This document shows, one piece after another, positions 35,563 through 46,914 of a DNA stretch of 64,000 nt. Position numbers and translations under genes: made by a program. Numbering within the stretch: position 1 is the first letter of the stretch; every line of letters starts with the position of its first letter. The stretch is from Agrypnia vestita (Eukaryota > Arthropoda > Insecta > Trichoptera > Phryganeidae). The DNA lies in assembly GCA_016648135.1 (NCBI GenBank), contig JADDOH010001999.1, positions 154,607 to 218,606 of the forward strand. Direction: 5' to 3'. The notes under the pieces were generated by a model that did not search any database, was not told the origin of the DNA, and worked only from the letters and a program-made list of their open reading frames with translations.

Positions 35563-35690
35563 TTCTGCACCTAATGACCACCCCCACATACCCACCAGAC
35601 TCTAGTCTCCACCCCACTCCTCACGCTGTCCCTTAGTCTTAAGTTTAGTATTAGTAACATTACTGAAAATGATGCGCGGGGATCTAATAT
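35563..35690 (+). repeat. Interspersed repeat E, copy 2
   Basis: Matches 7383-7515 over about 125 bp, including CATACCCACCAGACTC and TAAGTTTAGTATTAGTAACA. Confidence 0.65.
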
Positions 35691-36980
35691 AAAATATTAT
35701 TTTTCATAAAGATATGCCTGCGAATAAATTGATGTTATCGATTTTCAACAGGTGTAATTGTTTCGAATGAAAACATCGCAATTCCTAGCATTATTTTACA
35801 TTACCGGCTGTGTAGTGCGCGCATGTTGTTATTTCTATCTGACATAACCTCAAAGTTTGACAGATCATATTAATTGTTCACGATGTGACCAATTCGCGTC
35901 GCCGAGTTCACATACTTACCAGTTAAATCATACAATATATAGTGAAATTATACATGAAATGCAACTATGTATACTGTAACTACAACAAAGTACGTACGAA
36001 CATACGAAATGTATACATTAACAAAATTTAACACTGTCTGTAACAAATAAATACGACAAAGATTTCACTTGTTTCTAGCATCAAACATACGGGGCACGTA
36101 AACGTAAACTGGAAAAGCTTTCTCCATAGTTTTACATACTTACGAGAAAGGTTAAGTTCTAGTTGCAGTTGGATGCAAAGGGAAGAAAACATGCACAAAA
36201 CCTTTTAAAAGTTCAGAGGTGACCCGAAGAGTATGAAACAATTTTGTTTAATATGGACTACAATTTTGTTTGTTCATTTATAAATATATACAGTTCATTT
36301 AAAATAAACTACATCGTGAATATAAAATCTAATCCCGATTTACAACATTAAAATATCAAGAGATTAATACATATAATCCTGAAACTTCTGTACGTAATTT
36401 GATCAAGACCATATGATGAAACACTCAGTATTCTAAGATTCATTGGGCATATTCCAAACAATGAAATTATTTCAAATATTTTTTCTGCCTATATTGCGTT
36501 TTTATTAGCCTTAATTTTAATTCAAATATTCCTCATTTACACGCATACAAAAATCTTGCAAACACTATATTTGTTCATTCCAGTCTTATGTTTAAAATAT
36601 AATATAAGCATTTTATATATTTTTAAATGAACAAATGAGATTTTTTGACCCAGGATCGTTTAGATAAATAAATTGTATCCAGAAATCCCGAGATTAACAT
36701 TTTGGCCCAAGATTCGAATCACTACGTGCGTATAGTTAAAAAATTAAATTTCAAATGTTTTTTGTTTTTATGACCCTGCAAAAAGCACCTATAAAAGTAC
36801 TTATAAATTACTATTTTTATGAACTTCAAGAATAGCAAATTAATTTTGTGGTATTATTAGTACAATTCAAATAGTTTGCTACACTGAGCACCTTTTAAAT
36901 TTGATTTCACATATGTCCTTAATTATACTTTTAACTAATATTTATTTTTCGTTTTCGTTTGCGTATTTACTTCGAATTAT
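35691..36980. other. No identified feature
   Basis: Unique-looking sequence, AT-rich towards the right. No domain, RNA gene or shared repeat. Confidence 0.3.
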
Positions 36981-36997
36981 AACTTTTAGTATACGTT

Positions 36998-37045
36998 GTT
37001 TCCCGAAGAAGGCACCAATGGCTCCAAAACATATTAACAAATTAA
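36998..37045 (+). repeat. Worn Penelope-type terminal motif
   Basis: Reads CCCGAAGAAGGCACCAATGG followed by CTCCAAAACATATT. Compare the minus-strand 1573-1612 motif CCGATAAAGG...GGCTCCGAAACATATT. The ribozyme core bases are mutated. Confidence 0.4.
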
Positions 37046-37280
37046 TTAATAGTTGTTTTAGTTTAAAAGTTAAAAGTTTTTTCTATACCTACTATATCTA
37101 TTTAAATTAGTGAATTATTTTGCAATTTTTCTTAACATATTACGTGTAATTCTTCATTTTACTTAGCGAAATAAACGCTGTCTGTTATAAATCAACGCTT
37201 ATTAATTATTATTATATGCTATATGGACAGATATATTTTAATAACCAAAACGAATTTTCTATACACATTTTCTAACCAAC

Positions 37281-37595
37281 GTGCCAGTTTTTTTCAATAA
37301 AATGCTTCAACTTGGAAACTCGTTAGGTGTACTCGGGCAAAAAATAACATGTACCTACATAGAATTTAACAGTGGTACCAGCGAGCATTTAAAATATAAA
37401 TTCCACGGTATCGTTCAGAAAAAGCGGTGGAAATTTTGCATACGGCATCACAGTGCTTTTCTAGCTTTCCCGGCAACTTACTGCGTCGACTACGTGACTT
37501 TCGTGTTTCTTGCAGCAAGGGGGGAATCATTTCCAATTCGCAAAACTAACAGGGAATACATGCCTCGGAGAGTGCTACGGGGTGACGACGAATAA
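37281..37595 (+). other. Unassigned 104-codon frame
   Basis: An ATG-to-stop frame with a moderately GC-rich 3' half. It has no recognised domain, no splice signals I trust and no clear codon bias. Most likely a chance frame, or a worn unique sequence. Confidence 0.15.
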
Positions 37596-37915
37596 GCAAG
37601 CATTCTGAGATGTAAGAAAGAGGAAAAAATAATGCTTATTACTTTTTAAATTAATATAAACGATTTAATTTTATTTTATTAACGAAATCAAATCTACGGT
37701 TATTAAGTTGGTATATCTAGTACAAACGCCCATTGGTAGTTAATTGAACAATAATATAAGAAAAATAAAGTAAAATGTAAGCGGTTACATTTTATTAGGT
37801 TTTTCTTGTGGTTACACCACCCTTCAAGAGTTAAATTCAGGTATAAAATGGGTGATATTTTAACAAAAAGATGCTTAATATATATTATTGGCATTTATCA
37901 AGGTACATATTAATC

Positions 37916-38140
37916 TCAGAATGTTCTTAGGTTTTCACGGCCACTCAGAATCTTTAAGTTTGTGTTTACTGGGGTATTATGCCGTGTTGTTACGACCTTT
38001 CGGGCCGACGTTTCGGATCCCATTGCAGAGTCCATCACACCAGCCCTGATGATAGACTCTGCAATGGGATCCGAAACGTCGACCCGAAAGGTCGTAAAAA
38101 CACGGCATAATATCCCAGCAAACACAAACTTGAACATATT
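37916..38140. mobile_element. Penelope-like terminal repeats in inverted foldback
   Basis: The left arm (GGGGTATTATGCCGTGTTGT, then TACGACCTTTCGGGCCGACG) recurs inverted on the right (CGACCCGAAAGGTCGTAAAA, then ACACGGCATAATATCCC). The left side also has GTTTTCACGGCC, found beyond the equivalent arm of the 46740 copy. The same terminal sequence follows a GIY-YIG endonuclease frame at 44.9-45.7 kb, which identifies the family. Confidence 0.75.
38046..38096 (+). ncRNA. Hammerhead-ribozyme-like core in Penelope repeat
   Basis: CTGATGA (38046-38052) and GAAA (38073-38076) are intact. Stem III can form as ACG/CGT plus ACC/GGT with a CGAAA loop and a 3-nt bulge, ending in a GTA cleavage triplet at 38094-38096. 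Stem II is weakened (AGACTC against GGGATCC), so activity is doubtful. The opposite-strand core in the left arm is mutated. Confidence 0.5.
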
Positions 38141-39555
38141 TATCTCTGTCACTTCATCAAATTTGACAAGACAAAAATCTTATCAACAGGACCGCACCTT
38201 ATATACAGATTAGGGAGGGAGTCCATTGAAATATACAAACATCCCAATTCCAATAGAAATGACAGTTACAAACTATCAAGTATTTGGCGCCCTATTCTAA
38301 TGACATTGATTCAACCCTTGAGAGACGTCGCAGTAAAGTCTGCCGACGTACCTAGTACATATTGCACACTGGCGACCTTTATTGTAGAAGAAGTGAATAC
38401 TCCACAACAAAGTGCATATAATTTACTCCCTCGAAAGTAATAATCAGTCCGCCCTCTACCTCCACGGTAAAGGTCGTCCTTCTGATGACGCTTGATAAGA
38501 ATTCAACGAAACGTCGAGAATAGTTTCTCGGAAAAACATACGGTTCGTATAAAATATTCACAACTAGTAACAGTTAAATATTTATTTATTGGAAAATTTT
38601 TGAAAAAAGATGGCTGCGTCATGTCTATTTCCGTGGAGCTCCTCCTCTGTGACTGAGATACAACTTTCCCCACAGAAAATAAGAGCATGTTATTATTAAA
38701 AAAAATTAAATATCTATAATATGAAATAAATGATGGGTTAAAAATATTTTAAAATAACCTCAGATTTAAGCAAAATCTAATAAATTTACGAATTTATACT
38801 ATAGTAAATCCAGGCGAGATGTATGTAGCAGATGTACAAAATAATTACAATATAAACCTGTTAACGATGGTGATATGTTAAAAAAACTTAAATGAACAAT
38901 ATTAAATATATGATTTTTTAATTCAAATTCGAATTTGGATTTCTAAAGCTGAGTTTTTGAGGATGTTGCTTTTCTGTCTTTATACCTTAGGTTTTCTCAA
39001 GCGTAAACTTATTGCTGGTCTTGTATTTATCAGTGATTTCGTTGTTTGCTTTTCAATTATCATATTCACATAGCACAACCATCGAAATTCTATTGTTATA
39101 CACACTTTTAAAAACTTTTATTGTTTCATTGTATTGAAGCGACTAGCCAAAAATTCATTTACCAAACCCGGCCAAAATATGCACCTCAAAATTTACCTTT
39201 TAAAAACATTCAGTGCACGTTCGGAAACTGTATATTTTTGAAACGAAATTTTATGCAGTCTAACAACTACTATTGAGCATGCTTCATCTATCCAGGTAGA
39301 ATGCACTAGGATTTTTTTTATTTCGAATGTTATTTATACATACTTACACAAAAAAAATTTCAATACAGGTCAAACTTGTATTCGAAAAAATCATGAAATA
39401 TTTTATTGATATTGTGAATATTCTATGTCACGAAATTCATTTATCTCTGGTTTACAATGCATATTCACATTCAATTCGTACAATATTGGTTCATTGTGAG
39501 ACATTGATTGTATGTTGCAACCATGCATGGATGGAATTTGTAATTTAAATTTACC
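38141..39555. other. No identified feature
   Basis: Separates two Penelope-type foldbacks. Short frames only; no recognisable coding or shared repeat. Confidence 0.3.
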
Positions 39556-39569
39556 CACTTAACCACCTT

Positions 39570-39755
39570 AAGTATCTTCTGTGTATAGTTTTCTGGGATA
39601 TTCTGCCGTGTATATGTGACCTCTCTGGCCAACGTTTCGGATCCCATTGCAGGGTCCATCATCAGGGCTGATGTCACATATACATGGCAAAATATCCCAG
39701 AAAACTATACACAGAAGATTCTGAACGGCCGTGAAAACCTAAGGACATTTCACCT
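39570..39755. mobile_element. Penelope-like terminal foldback with ribozyme-like core
   Basis: Arms carry GTGTATAGTTTTCTGGGATA (left) and TATCCCAGAAAACTATACAC (right), exact inverted partners. The minus strand of the left arm has CTGATGA (39665-39659), stem II GGACCC/GGGATCC with one bulged A, and GAAA (39638-39635). The right arm lacks a core, so this copy is an asymmetric foldback. It ends in GGCCGTGAAAACCTAAGGAC, as in the copy at 46740. Confidence 0.75.
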
Positions 39756-40137
39756 TAAGTATGTCCGAACGTCTTTTTTATTTGGTTTTGCTAGCAAAAA
39801 TAATGTACGTAAATAAGTGATTTCTTAAATAGATATCATAAATGACAGCAAAATAAATAAACTATTAAATTAACAATATAAAATAAAACATATTAGAGCA
39901 ATCGTGAAATTTTATGTTTCAAAATAAATTGAAAATTTTAAAAATAACACTAATAGGTATACAACATGCATTCAAAATTAGTTAAATTTTAAGGTAAGGC
40001 GTCTAAACTCTTTTCTTAAATTATTGTAAAACCTCTAAGAAGTGGAGTTATTTGATTTTGTGCAGGCTTTACTCAATATTGATCATAGTCTGGTCCTGAG
40101 CGGTGTTTGAAAGGTAGAGGATGGGGTTACTATATTT

Positions 40138-40440
40138 ATTGTCAGGGACATAAATAGTTACTATGCAAAATTTGAACGGTTGACATTCAATATAAAACGC
40201 ATTTATATCCTTGGTATGGGGTAAGTACGAAAATAAGGATCAATTATATATCATGCACAGGATCCTAAAGAGTAATATTGCAAAATTTCATTGGTATGTT
40301 CATTCAAAATTGCGTTGATACATATTTACATCGGTGTGAAGAGAGCCAGGTCCCCAGGAAAGGGTTTCATGTTTTGCGCAGAATCCTAAATGGAAACTAT
40401 GCAACATTAAATGTTGCATAGTTCATAAATCAAATTTTGA
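40138..40440 (+). repeat. Three degenerate tandem units, about 118 bp
   Basis: Units begin near 40142, 40257 and 40378 with variants of CAGGATCCTAAAGAGTAATA followed by TGCAAAATTTCATTGG. The design resembles the internal array of the Helitron at 9058, but no Helitron ends were found here. Confidence 0.5.
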
Positions 40441-40739
40441 TGTTGTAAATCGGTGAGAGTTTATCGAGAACAAACATTTGAAGAGCTGTGTATATCCATA
40501 CAGATTCAAATACTTTTTGCTTGTTTAAAACTAAAACGTATTCAAAAGCACAGACGTCTAGCGAATTTTTCAAATAAACGAGAAAATACTAATTGGAGGT
40601 ATTAACAACTGTTCTTCCAAAATGTAATGTACTACATACACATCCAAATATTTTATCTCTGAAAACGATTTATCTGAGGTTTACCAAAAATATTTCAATT
40701 ACTGGGTGAGTAAATAGATAAAACAAGCATTTAATTAGC

Positions 40740-40777
40740 AGAGGAAAAATTTGAGGAGGCCAAGACCCATTATCAAA
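40740..40777 (+). mobile_element. Scrap of non-LTR family B
   Basis: GAGGAAAAATTTGAGGAGGC then CAAGACCCATTATC parallels the closing codons of the family B copy near 16768-16805. Confidence 0.4.
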
Positions 40778-41039
40778 CGACGTTTTTATAATTATAATAA
40801 TTATAATCATGATAATTTTATACCAGTCTAATGGGAAAATAAGTCGAATGAAAGGAAGCGGAATCGATACACGGATCCTTCAAAATCTTTCAAAAATTGC
40901 TTAAATATATATAAGTATACTAAGGTAAATTTGATTATCCATACAAAATTTATTATTTTAAATACTATCGTTAATCTTAATAATTGTAGATTGCAGAAAA
41001 CCTACAATATTTAAAACTACTAATAACCTATCATACGTG

Positions 41040-41260
41040 ACGCCACCTACTCACCCGCTGTACCTGGCACGAGGAGTACTCTCAGAGGGTGCAGCTCGTA
41101 ATATTGAAAGCCTTCGCAGCCTCGCGGTTTTCCTGCGAGTCTGGGAAATTATTTTTAATGACTAGATCCACCCCTTTGCCGGGGATTTCTCGTCTACGGG
41201 GGAGTATTGCCTATAAGCGGGAGAAGGTGTCTTATTAAAAAGCCGTTTGTCGTCGTGATG
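41040..41260. other. Unique GC-richer block
   Basis: Higher GC than its surroundings, with no long frame, repeat or domain. A candidate conserved non-coding segment, unproven. Confidence 0.2.
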
Positions 41261-41814
41261 GCAGGGCGTATCGTAAAATTTAATATATACAAAATTTCTC
41301 AGGTTATTCTGAGTAATATATAACGACGCCTATAATACCGTACATCATTCTGGGTCCTTTATAGGTACCACCTTACAAATGACGAAACTTTATTTAACCC
41401 TTAACTGGCCTCGTAAAATTGTATTCCATAAGTGGCACCGTGATGTACAGTGGACCGCCTGTAGGGTTCCCAAGAGGGGTGCGATGAGGCCTTACATTTA
41501 CCCCCCTATATTATGATAATTTAAATACAGTACCTACCACGACATTCGATATTTATTTATAAATTTAAAAAAAAATTGTACAGATTTAAAGATGAGTGCA
41601 ATAACACTTACCACATCAATTTAACTAGTAATTAACGATCTTAGCTAAAGGATTATAAAAAATTAAACAACTGAGTGGTCTTCCGATCTTCAGGTCACCA
41701 GGGAGTATTTTACAACTAGACTAGTATATACAATCCTCAGGAAGTAGGATGATAATATGATGTTTTATATTATAAGTTAATAACATATCTAAACAACCAT
41801 TGATACTTTTTTCA

Positions 41815-41990
41815 TTTGTGCCAAAGATTGACTAACTTTTACGCCACAGCCCCGCAGATGTAGGCAAAGAGGATATAGTAGAATTTTTTTTTTCGGCACA
41901 TCGCTTTTGCCTCGTCTACTTTCATGAATCTTCTCATGCATGCTCTTCGATTGTTGACGCTTTAACAGAGCCATCTCCAATATTAGATTT
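41815..41990 (-). mobile_element. Non-LTR family A, worn 3' end
   Basis: The minus strand matches the very end of family A (...SILSAYP-like region and the preceding ACMRR stretch). For example, GATGTAGGCAAAGAGGATAT parallels GGTAGGCAGAGAGGATAG in the 47633 copy. Many changes. Confidence 0.55.
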
Positions 41991-42697
41991 ATCTAAATAT
42001 TTAGGTATTTTGAGGTCTCTGTTCCTGATAGTTCCACTTCCCCAAACAATTTATATATTTTATATACATAATTTATTATATAGGTATAAAATAAAAATAT
42101 TATTTATTGTAATTATAACTTAATCAATGGTTTGGCCTATCAACAGTAGAGCATGAATATGCACAGGAAAAAGTGCATTATTCTATTATATATAAGTAGA
42201 TTATGTAACATATTTAGTCGGCACAATTCTATTTTTTATCACCACTAAAAGAGAAGATGCAGCAATAAAATAATCCATTTCGTCTGTTAGTGAAGCTGCT
42301 GTTGTACTCGGAGTGGGGTTAGGGAGGCTGATGACAGTCCCCTTGGCACTGCAGCCAATTTGTGTATCACATGGAAAAAAATAAGCAAAAATATTTTGTG
42401 GATTTGGGAGTGACAAAAAAACCACACTCACATTGATTCAACGTACACGTTCAGCGTTTTGAAATCAATTTTTTGTTCCACTACGTAAATGCTGTCGCAT
42501 CTATCAATCAATTTATAGTATAATTGTGTTATTTCTGTTTGCTTAAGATTTGTGTTCTCGCATTTTGACTTTTTAGACTTAATTTAAAAATATTGTAATT
42601 TTCATAGAAATTAATTAAAAAACAACAAAATGCATTCTTCATACTGTCCTTTACATTTTTCAAGTCAAGTCTCAAAAAAAATACTTATCTCGTGTAT

Positions 42698-43090
42698 ACA
42701 GGGTGTCCCGTATCTCGACGTCAAGCTGAAATCAGGTGATAGGCCAAGTCATAATAGTTATCAGAAAAATATTAAAGAAAAAAAAATAATAAAAAAACAG
42801 TCGGTTAAAACTGGGCAAAGTATTGATTTTTAATACTTGGTTTGGTCAAAATGTTGCATTTTCTTCCAAGCTGGAGCAGTTGGCTTTGAATTTTGGACAA
42901 AAGTTTAGAGAAGCATTATTGAAGATTTCATAATAACAGAAAAAATGAAGAAAAATAAAGATTTGTAGCAGCAGGAGTGAAAAGATCGTCACAGGGTGCA
43001 GATTTTTTAAATTTTTTTCAAATGCTTATAATTTTTAAAACACATGACTTAGATTTTCTTTAAATATTTTTCTGATAACTATTATATCTG
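42698..43090. mobile_element. Foldback MITE, right end worn
   Basis: The left end TACAGGGTGTCCCGTATCTC is typical of insect MITEs. The inner arm ATAATAGTTATCAGAAAAAT (42750-42769) is matched inverted by ATTTTTCTGATAACTATTAT near 43066-43085. The right outer end is missing. Confidence 0.6.
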
Positions 43091-43164
43091 TCATGTTATA
43101 TATCCAGTAAGTTTAACAAGTTAATTAACTTTATATAAAATAATCAGCTGATAATAAATAAAAA

Positions 43165-43210
43165 CACCCTGACGATGGAAAGGTTTTTCCAAAACACGGA
43201 GGTGTAATTT
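43165..43210 (+). repeat. Worn hammerhead-like core
   Basis: CTGACGA (43169-43175), a stem II of GGAAA-GGTT-TTTCC, then AAAAC and GTGTA at 43202-43206. This is the same layout as the minus-strand core at 18985-19022, with two core changes (T to C, G to A) expected to abolish activity. Confidence 0.5.
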
Positions 43211-43414
43211 ATTAAATATAAGCAGGTTAAAACAAATAATAAAATAAATTTTTTAATCATCATTTGGTTGAATGTCATGAGTTGATGTAATTTTCAAAAT
43301 TGATGGTGTATGATTATCTCGAAATTTCTGGTAGTGTTATTTATCATCAAAGACAGTTGTTGCTCACATAAATATGTGTTCCCAAACACAACCAACATCA
43401 GTGTATAACCTGAA

Positions 43415-43690
43415 GTGCCGTGGACGCGCAAACGCACGAAACTTTGCATATCTTTGCATGCATATACCTACAAAATTAATGATGTAAACCTTGTATCAGT
43501 TGAGGAGATAAGTAATCTGGGAGTAATTTTTGATGCTAAATTATCATTCATTCCCCACATTGACTTGATAACTAATAAAGGTCTCAAAATGTTGGGATTT
43601 GTTTTAAGAACTGCACAAAACTTTACAGACCTGCAAATGAAAATATCAGCTAAAAATAAAACATAAAAAGTTCTTTATAATGACTTCAGA
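43415..43690 (+). mobile_element. Jockey-like non-LTR fragment
   Basis: The open frame includes VEEISNLGVIFDAKLSF, an HIDLITNKGLKMLGF-like stretch and RTAQNFTD. This is the well-known segment (LGV.fD.kLsF..Hi) downstream of the RT domain in Jockey-type insect LINEs. Both flanks are lost. Confidence 0.7.
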
Positions 43691-44689
43691 TGTTACAATA
43701 AATTTAAATTAAGGTAAAAAAGGAAGGGTATTTTTTATGCAAATAAATAATATAGTATTACAATTACAACCAATACTGTCATCTTTACAACCTTAATATT
43801 TTATAAGCATATATCTGCATCGTAATCTTTTAGGTGCACCTTGTAAAGATACTAGCTGTAAATCCATGACAAATCACGGGACATAATAATAATTAATAAC
43901 GACATTGTCATCATCAGTGTTGTTGTTGTTGTAATTTCAGCCAATTTTTCATTTAAGATAGTAACAGATAGACAGATATTCAAAATTAAAATAGTTGATC
44001 AAAATTTTGTCGTTGGGTTTGTTAACGTTTATATAAAAATGTTTTTATTTATTTCCAAAACTTATCTTTCATGGCAGATTCTCTGAATTAACCAATATTT
44101 TTCTTTTAAATAAATGTATAACTTTTTAAAGTATCATTTGTACTTTCAATAATTTTCGTTTTATAAAAGGTTTATTTTCTATAAATAATAATAATTTATT
44201 TGAAAGCACGTTACATATTTTGCATTCGTAAATTGTTTTGAAAACATTTCGGTTTATTTTGATTGTTATTTACATATATTCTTTTCCAAATAAAATAAAC
44301 ATATAGTCAATTCTCTTTACTCTATCGTGAGAAAAACAGCATTACTTATTCATTAAATTGTATTCATACAAAGGCGCACGAGTTCGGTGTGTAAAAAAAA
44401 CGCAGAAAGTTCTTTACGTATTCCGAATTGTTTAAAATTGAAATTTCAATATTCTCGCTTGAATATTCATGTTCAATATTCGAAGAGTTTTTCATTTATT
44501 TCATGGAACTTCCCGAGCAGAGCAGGCCGTCTGGGTTTCATATCGTGGAGGGTTTTTTCATCGCTTTACGGTATACCATGAAAATATTAAATGGTTTCTA
44601 TAGATATCTGAATATTTTTGAACAAATAATTTAAATATTATTCATAAGAAAAACTATGGAATCTTTGCATTATTAAGTTATTTAATCCA

Positions 44690-44860
44690 TTCGCCTTCTT
44701 TTTCTTCTTAGCGCCATATCTCATTGGAGATCGGCAATCGTTCTAGCTTTTTCGACTTTTTTATCGTCGCACGGAACAACTCGAGTTACACTTATACCTA
44801 CCAGTCCCTCAAGTTACGCAGCCATGAGATGCGGCGTCTTCCTACGCTTGTTTTGCCACT
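44690..44860 (-). mobile_element. Non-LTR family C, extreme 3' end
   Basis: The minus strand reads RRKTPHLMAA, then a degenerate stretch, then KKVEKARTIADLQ, closing with an AGAAGAAAAAG-type tail. It parallels the close of insect LINE proteins of the GRRR.SWL type (compare 31165-31600). Confidence 0.5.
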
Positions 44861-44897
44861 TATTTTATGGCAAAATAATGTATGATCAGGTTTTTTT

Positions 44898-45293
44898 CTG
44901 GTTTGTATTATCTAGGGTATTATGCCGTGTTGTAACGACCTTTCTGGCCGACGTGTCGGATTCCATTGCAGGGTCCATCATCAGGGCTGATGTGTTATTT
45001 TAAGTATTGGTGTTGTGGTTAAGTAGTTGCTTGCAATACCGTGTCGAAAGCAGGGTGAGAACTTTGTCAGTGTGTGTTAAATATTGGCTAGCAATACCGT
45101 GTCGAAAACTTCGTGTTTCTGTGTATATGTGTTACGTGGCAATACCGTGTCTGAGTCGTATGTTATCTTTTGTTGTGTGTATGTTTCATCTACTGTCTGA
45201 TCACTATCTCTGCGAGAACTGCGACGAGATTGACTTTGAAGCGCCGGATACCATGTTATTTTTAATTTGAGACCATCATCTCTATTAATATTT
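44898..45293 (-). mobile_element. Penelope-like element 3' region with terminal repeat
   Basis: Runs on from the endonuclease frame. It contains GCAATACCGTGTCGAAA-type units at 45033, 45091 and 45139. It ends in the terminal repeat, with CTGATGA (minus, 44984-44978), stem II, a mutated GACA for GAAA, and a stem III ending in CGTT near 44933. The single core change should disable the ribozyme. Confidence 0.7.
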
Positions 45294-45693
45294 ATCATTT
45301 AAGATGCTTTTGGCGACTCTTAGGCTTTCCAAGGATTTTCGGTTTGAATGCAAAATGATGGTCGGTATCCAGAAAATGTTCAACCAGTGCTGATTTTCCT
45401 GGATGACCGAGTTTGCACGCCCGTTTGTGCTCGTCAACCCTTTTGGAAATTGTACGCGCCGTTTGTCCTACGTATACTTTATCGCAGTCTTGATAGTCCA
45501 ATCTATACACTCCGTCTATTTCTAAGCGATCTCTATCCTTTGCTGATCTCGACAAGTCCTTGATTTTTGAATTGGTTCCAAACACTATTTTGATGTCTCT
45601 TTTCTTGAGAGCTCTAGCAATTTTATCCGTAACGCTTTGAACAAAAGGTAGAAAGTTAGTTAGTTTGTTAAAAATTGTAAAGTGAGTTAGTTT
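45294..45693 (-). pseudogene. Penelope-like element: GIY-YIG endonuclease fragment
   Basis: An open minus-strand frame of about 130 codons, cut at its 5' end. It starts near LPFVQSVTDKIARALKK, a linker segment that follows the reverse transcriptase in Penelope-like polyproteins. It continues through DRLEIDGVYRLDYQDCDKVY, then VGQTARTISKRVDEHKRA and SALVEHFLDTDHHF. GVY...VYVGQT...R..EH is the GIY-YIG nuclease signature with its Arg and His. This domain nicks target DNA for retrotransposition. The frame ends just below 45298. The RT domain is missing, since upstream sequence is an unrelated LINE, so the copy cannot move by itself. The adjoining terminal repeat (44.9 kb) ties the foldbacks at 38.0, 39.6 and 46.8 kb to this element. 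Confidence 0.85.
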
Positions 45694-45696
45694 AGA

Positions 45697-45905
45697 CTAT
45701 ATTTTGGTCCTCTTATTGTGAGTCCAAGATACTCCAGCTTTCTTGTTTTCGTGGTCCGCAGCACTTCTTGGTCTTTTCCATACGCTGGAGGACTTCAAAA
45801 TTCACCACTCTATCCGCTCAGGAAACTTTAAATATATGTCTATAGAACCCCATCTCAAGAACCTCAACTTTGCCTATTAAATAGTGTCCATGCTTTTATC
45901 CTTCA
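45697..45905 (-). mobile_element. Non-LTR family C, internal fragment
   Basis: Minus strand, across frames: KLEVLEMGFYRHIFKVS, then a stretch like NFEVLQRM, then EVLRTTKTRKLEYLGLTIRG. These correspond to EAFEMW.YRRil.ISW and the RKL.YLGHi.R stretch that precedes the GRRR.SWL end seen at 31165-31600. Shifted frames; not functional. Confidence 0.65.
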
Positions 45906-46739
45906 GAGAAATCATTCACAAATAACGCAATATTATTTTTTTACTCGAATAATATTTTTATTATTAATAAAAAAGAAAATACCTACTTGTGTAAAGCGAA
46001 TAAAATCAAATATGTCATGATTAAAATCTTTTTCATATCTATAAAACTTACAAAAATGTTGAAAATAGAATAAAGGAGCATTCAAAATATTTAAATAGCA
46101 ACAAATATTCTAAATGTAACAATCATCTTTTGAAAATAATATTAATTATGATATTAACAATGGTTTAGAAATTTTACATATAAAAAAAACAATGGATAAT
46201 AGTTAGATAAATTAGAAATTAGTAAAGAAAATAGCAAATTAAATATTATAAATAAACAAATTCTTTTTGTTAATACTTACCTATTTAAATTAATTTTCAC
46301 ATAAGTTCATAATTAGTTATTAAACTTCTCTTTTTTAAATTTTATTGTTATATCCTTCCGATTTTCATTTTAAAAACCTACACGTTGCATTTAGATGAAG
46401 AATGTTGATTAATCAATAAATTGTGCTTTTAAACATCTAGCCAGCTAATGCAGGTCGTACGTTTTGGCCACCCTAACTACCTACCCACTTCTATAATCAA
46501 TCTTAATTAATGACTGTCCATCTGTGGCCAAACCCAGTAATTGTTTTCTAACAATAAACATTTAAAAAAAATTCTTCCCAGTCATGAGTTCATAAACTTA
46601 GAGAGTAAAATCTCTGTACCACGAAAACGCGCAGAAAAAAATGATAAAAAATACTAAAATACTAAACTAAAAAAAATAATAAAAACTCAACCCCTTGAAT
46701 GATATTATATGATTTGTTATCGAGGTTTGATACTTGCGC
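45906..46739. other. AT-rich, no identified feature
   Basis: No domain, RNA gene or shared repeat. Confidence 0.3.
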
Positions 46740-46797
46740 ACAAAAGTCACATTGTTCTGTATATATTTTTCTGGAATATTCTGCCGTGTATATGTGA

Positions 46798-46843
46798 CCT
46801 CTCTGGCCAACGTTTCGGATCCCATTGCAGGGTCCATCATCAG
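46798..46843 (-). ncRNA. Hammerhead-ribozyme-like core, minus strand
   Basis: CTGATGA (46843-46837), six-pair stem II GGACCC/GGGATCC with a bulged A and a TGCAAT loop, and GAAA (46816-46813). Stem III near the cleavage site is altered: GGTCAC where the copy at 38046 has GGTCGTA. The catalytic core is intact but the cleavage helix is weak. Confidence 0.55.
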
Positions 46844-46867
46844 GGCTGATGTATCCATCCATAAGCC

Positions 46868-46914
46868 CTGATGATGGACCCTGCAATGGGATCCGAAACG
46901 TTAGCCAGAGAGGT
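46868..46914 (+). ncRNA. Hammerhead-ribozyme-like core, plus strand
   Basis: CTGATGA (46868-46874), stem II as in its minus-strand twin, GAAA (46895-46898), then ACGTTAGCC-AGAGA-GGTCAC. Core bases intact, stem III partly lost. Being one arm of a palindrome, the transcript could fold on the other arm instead. Confidence 0.55.

Noticed and set aside
43880..43925. Possible hammerhead core (minus-strand CTGATGATGACAATGTCG)
   Set aside because: CTGATGA and a short stem are present, but GTTA replaces GAAA and no stem III can be drawn.
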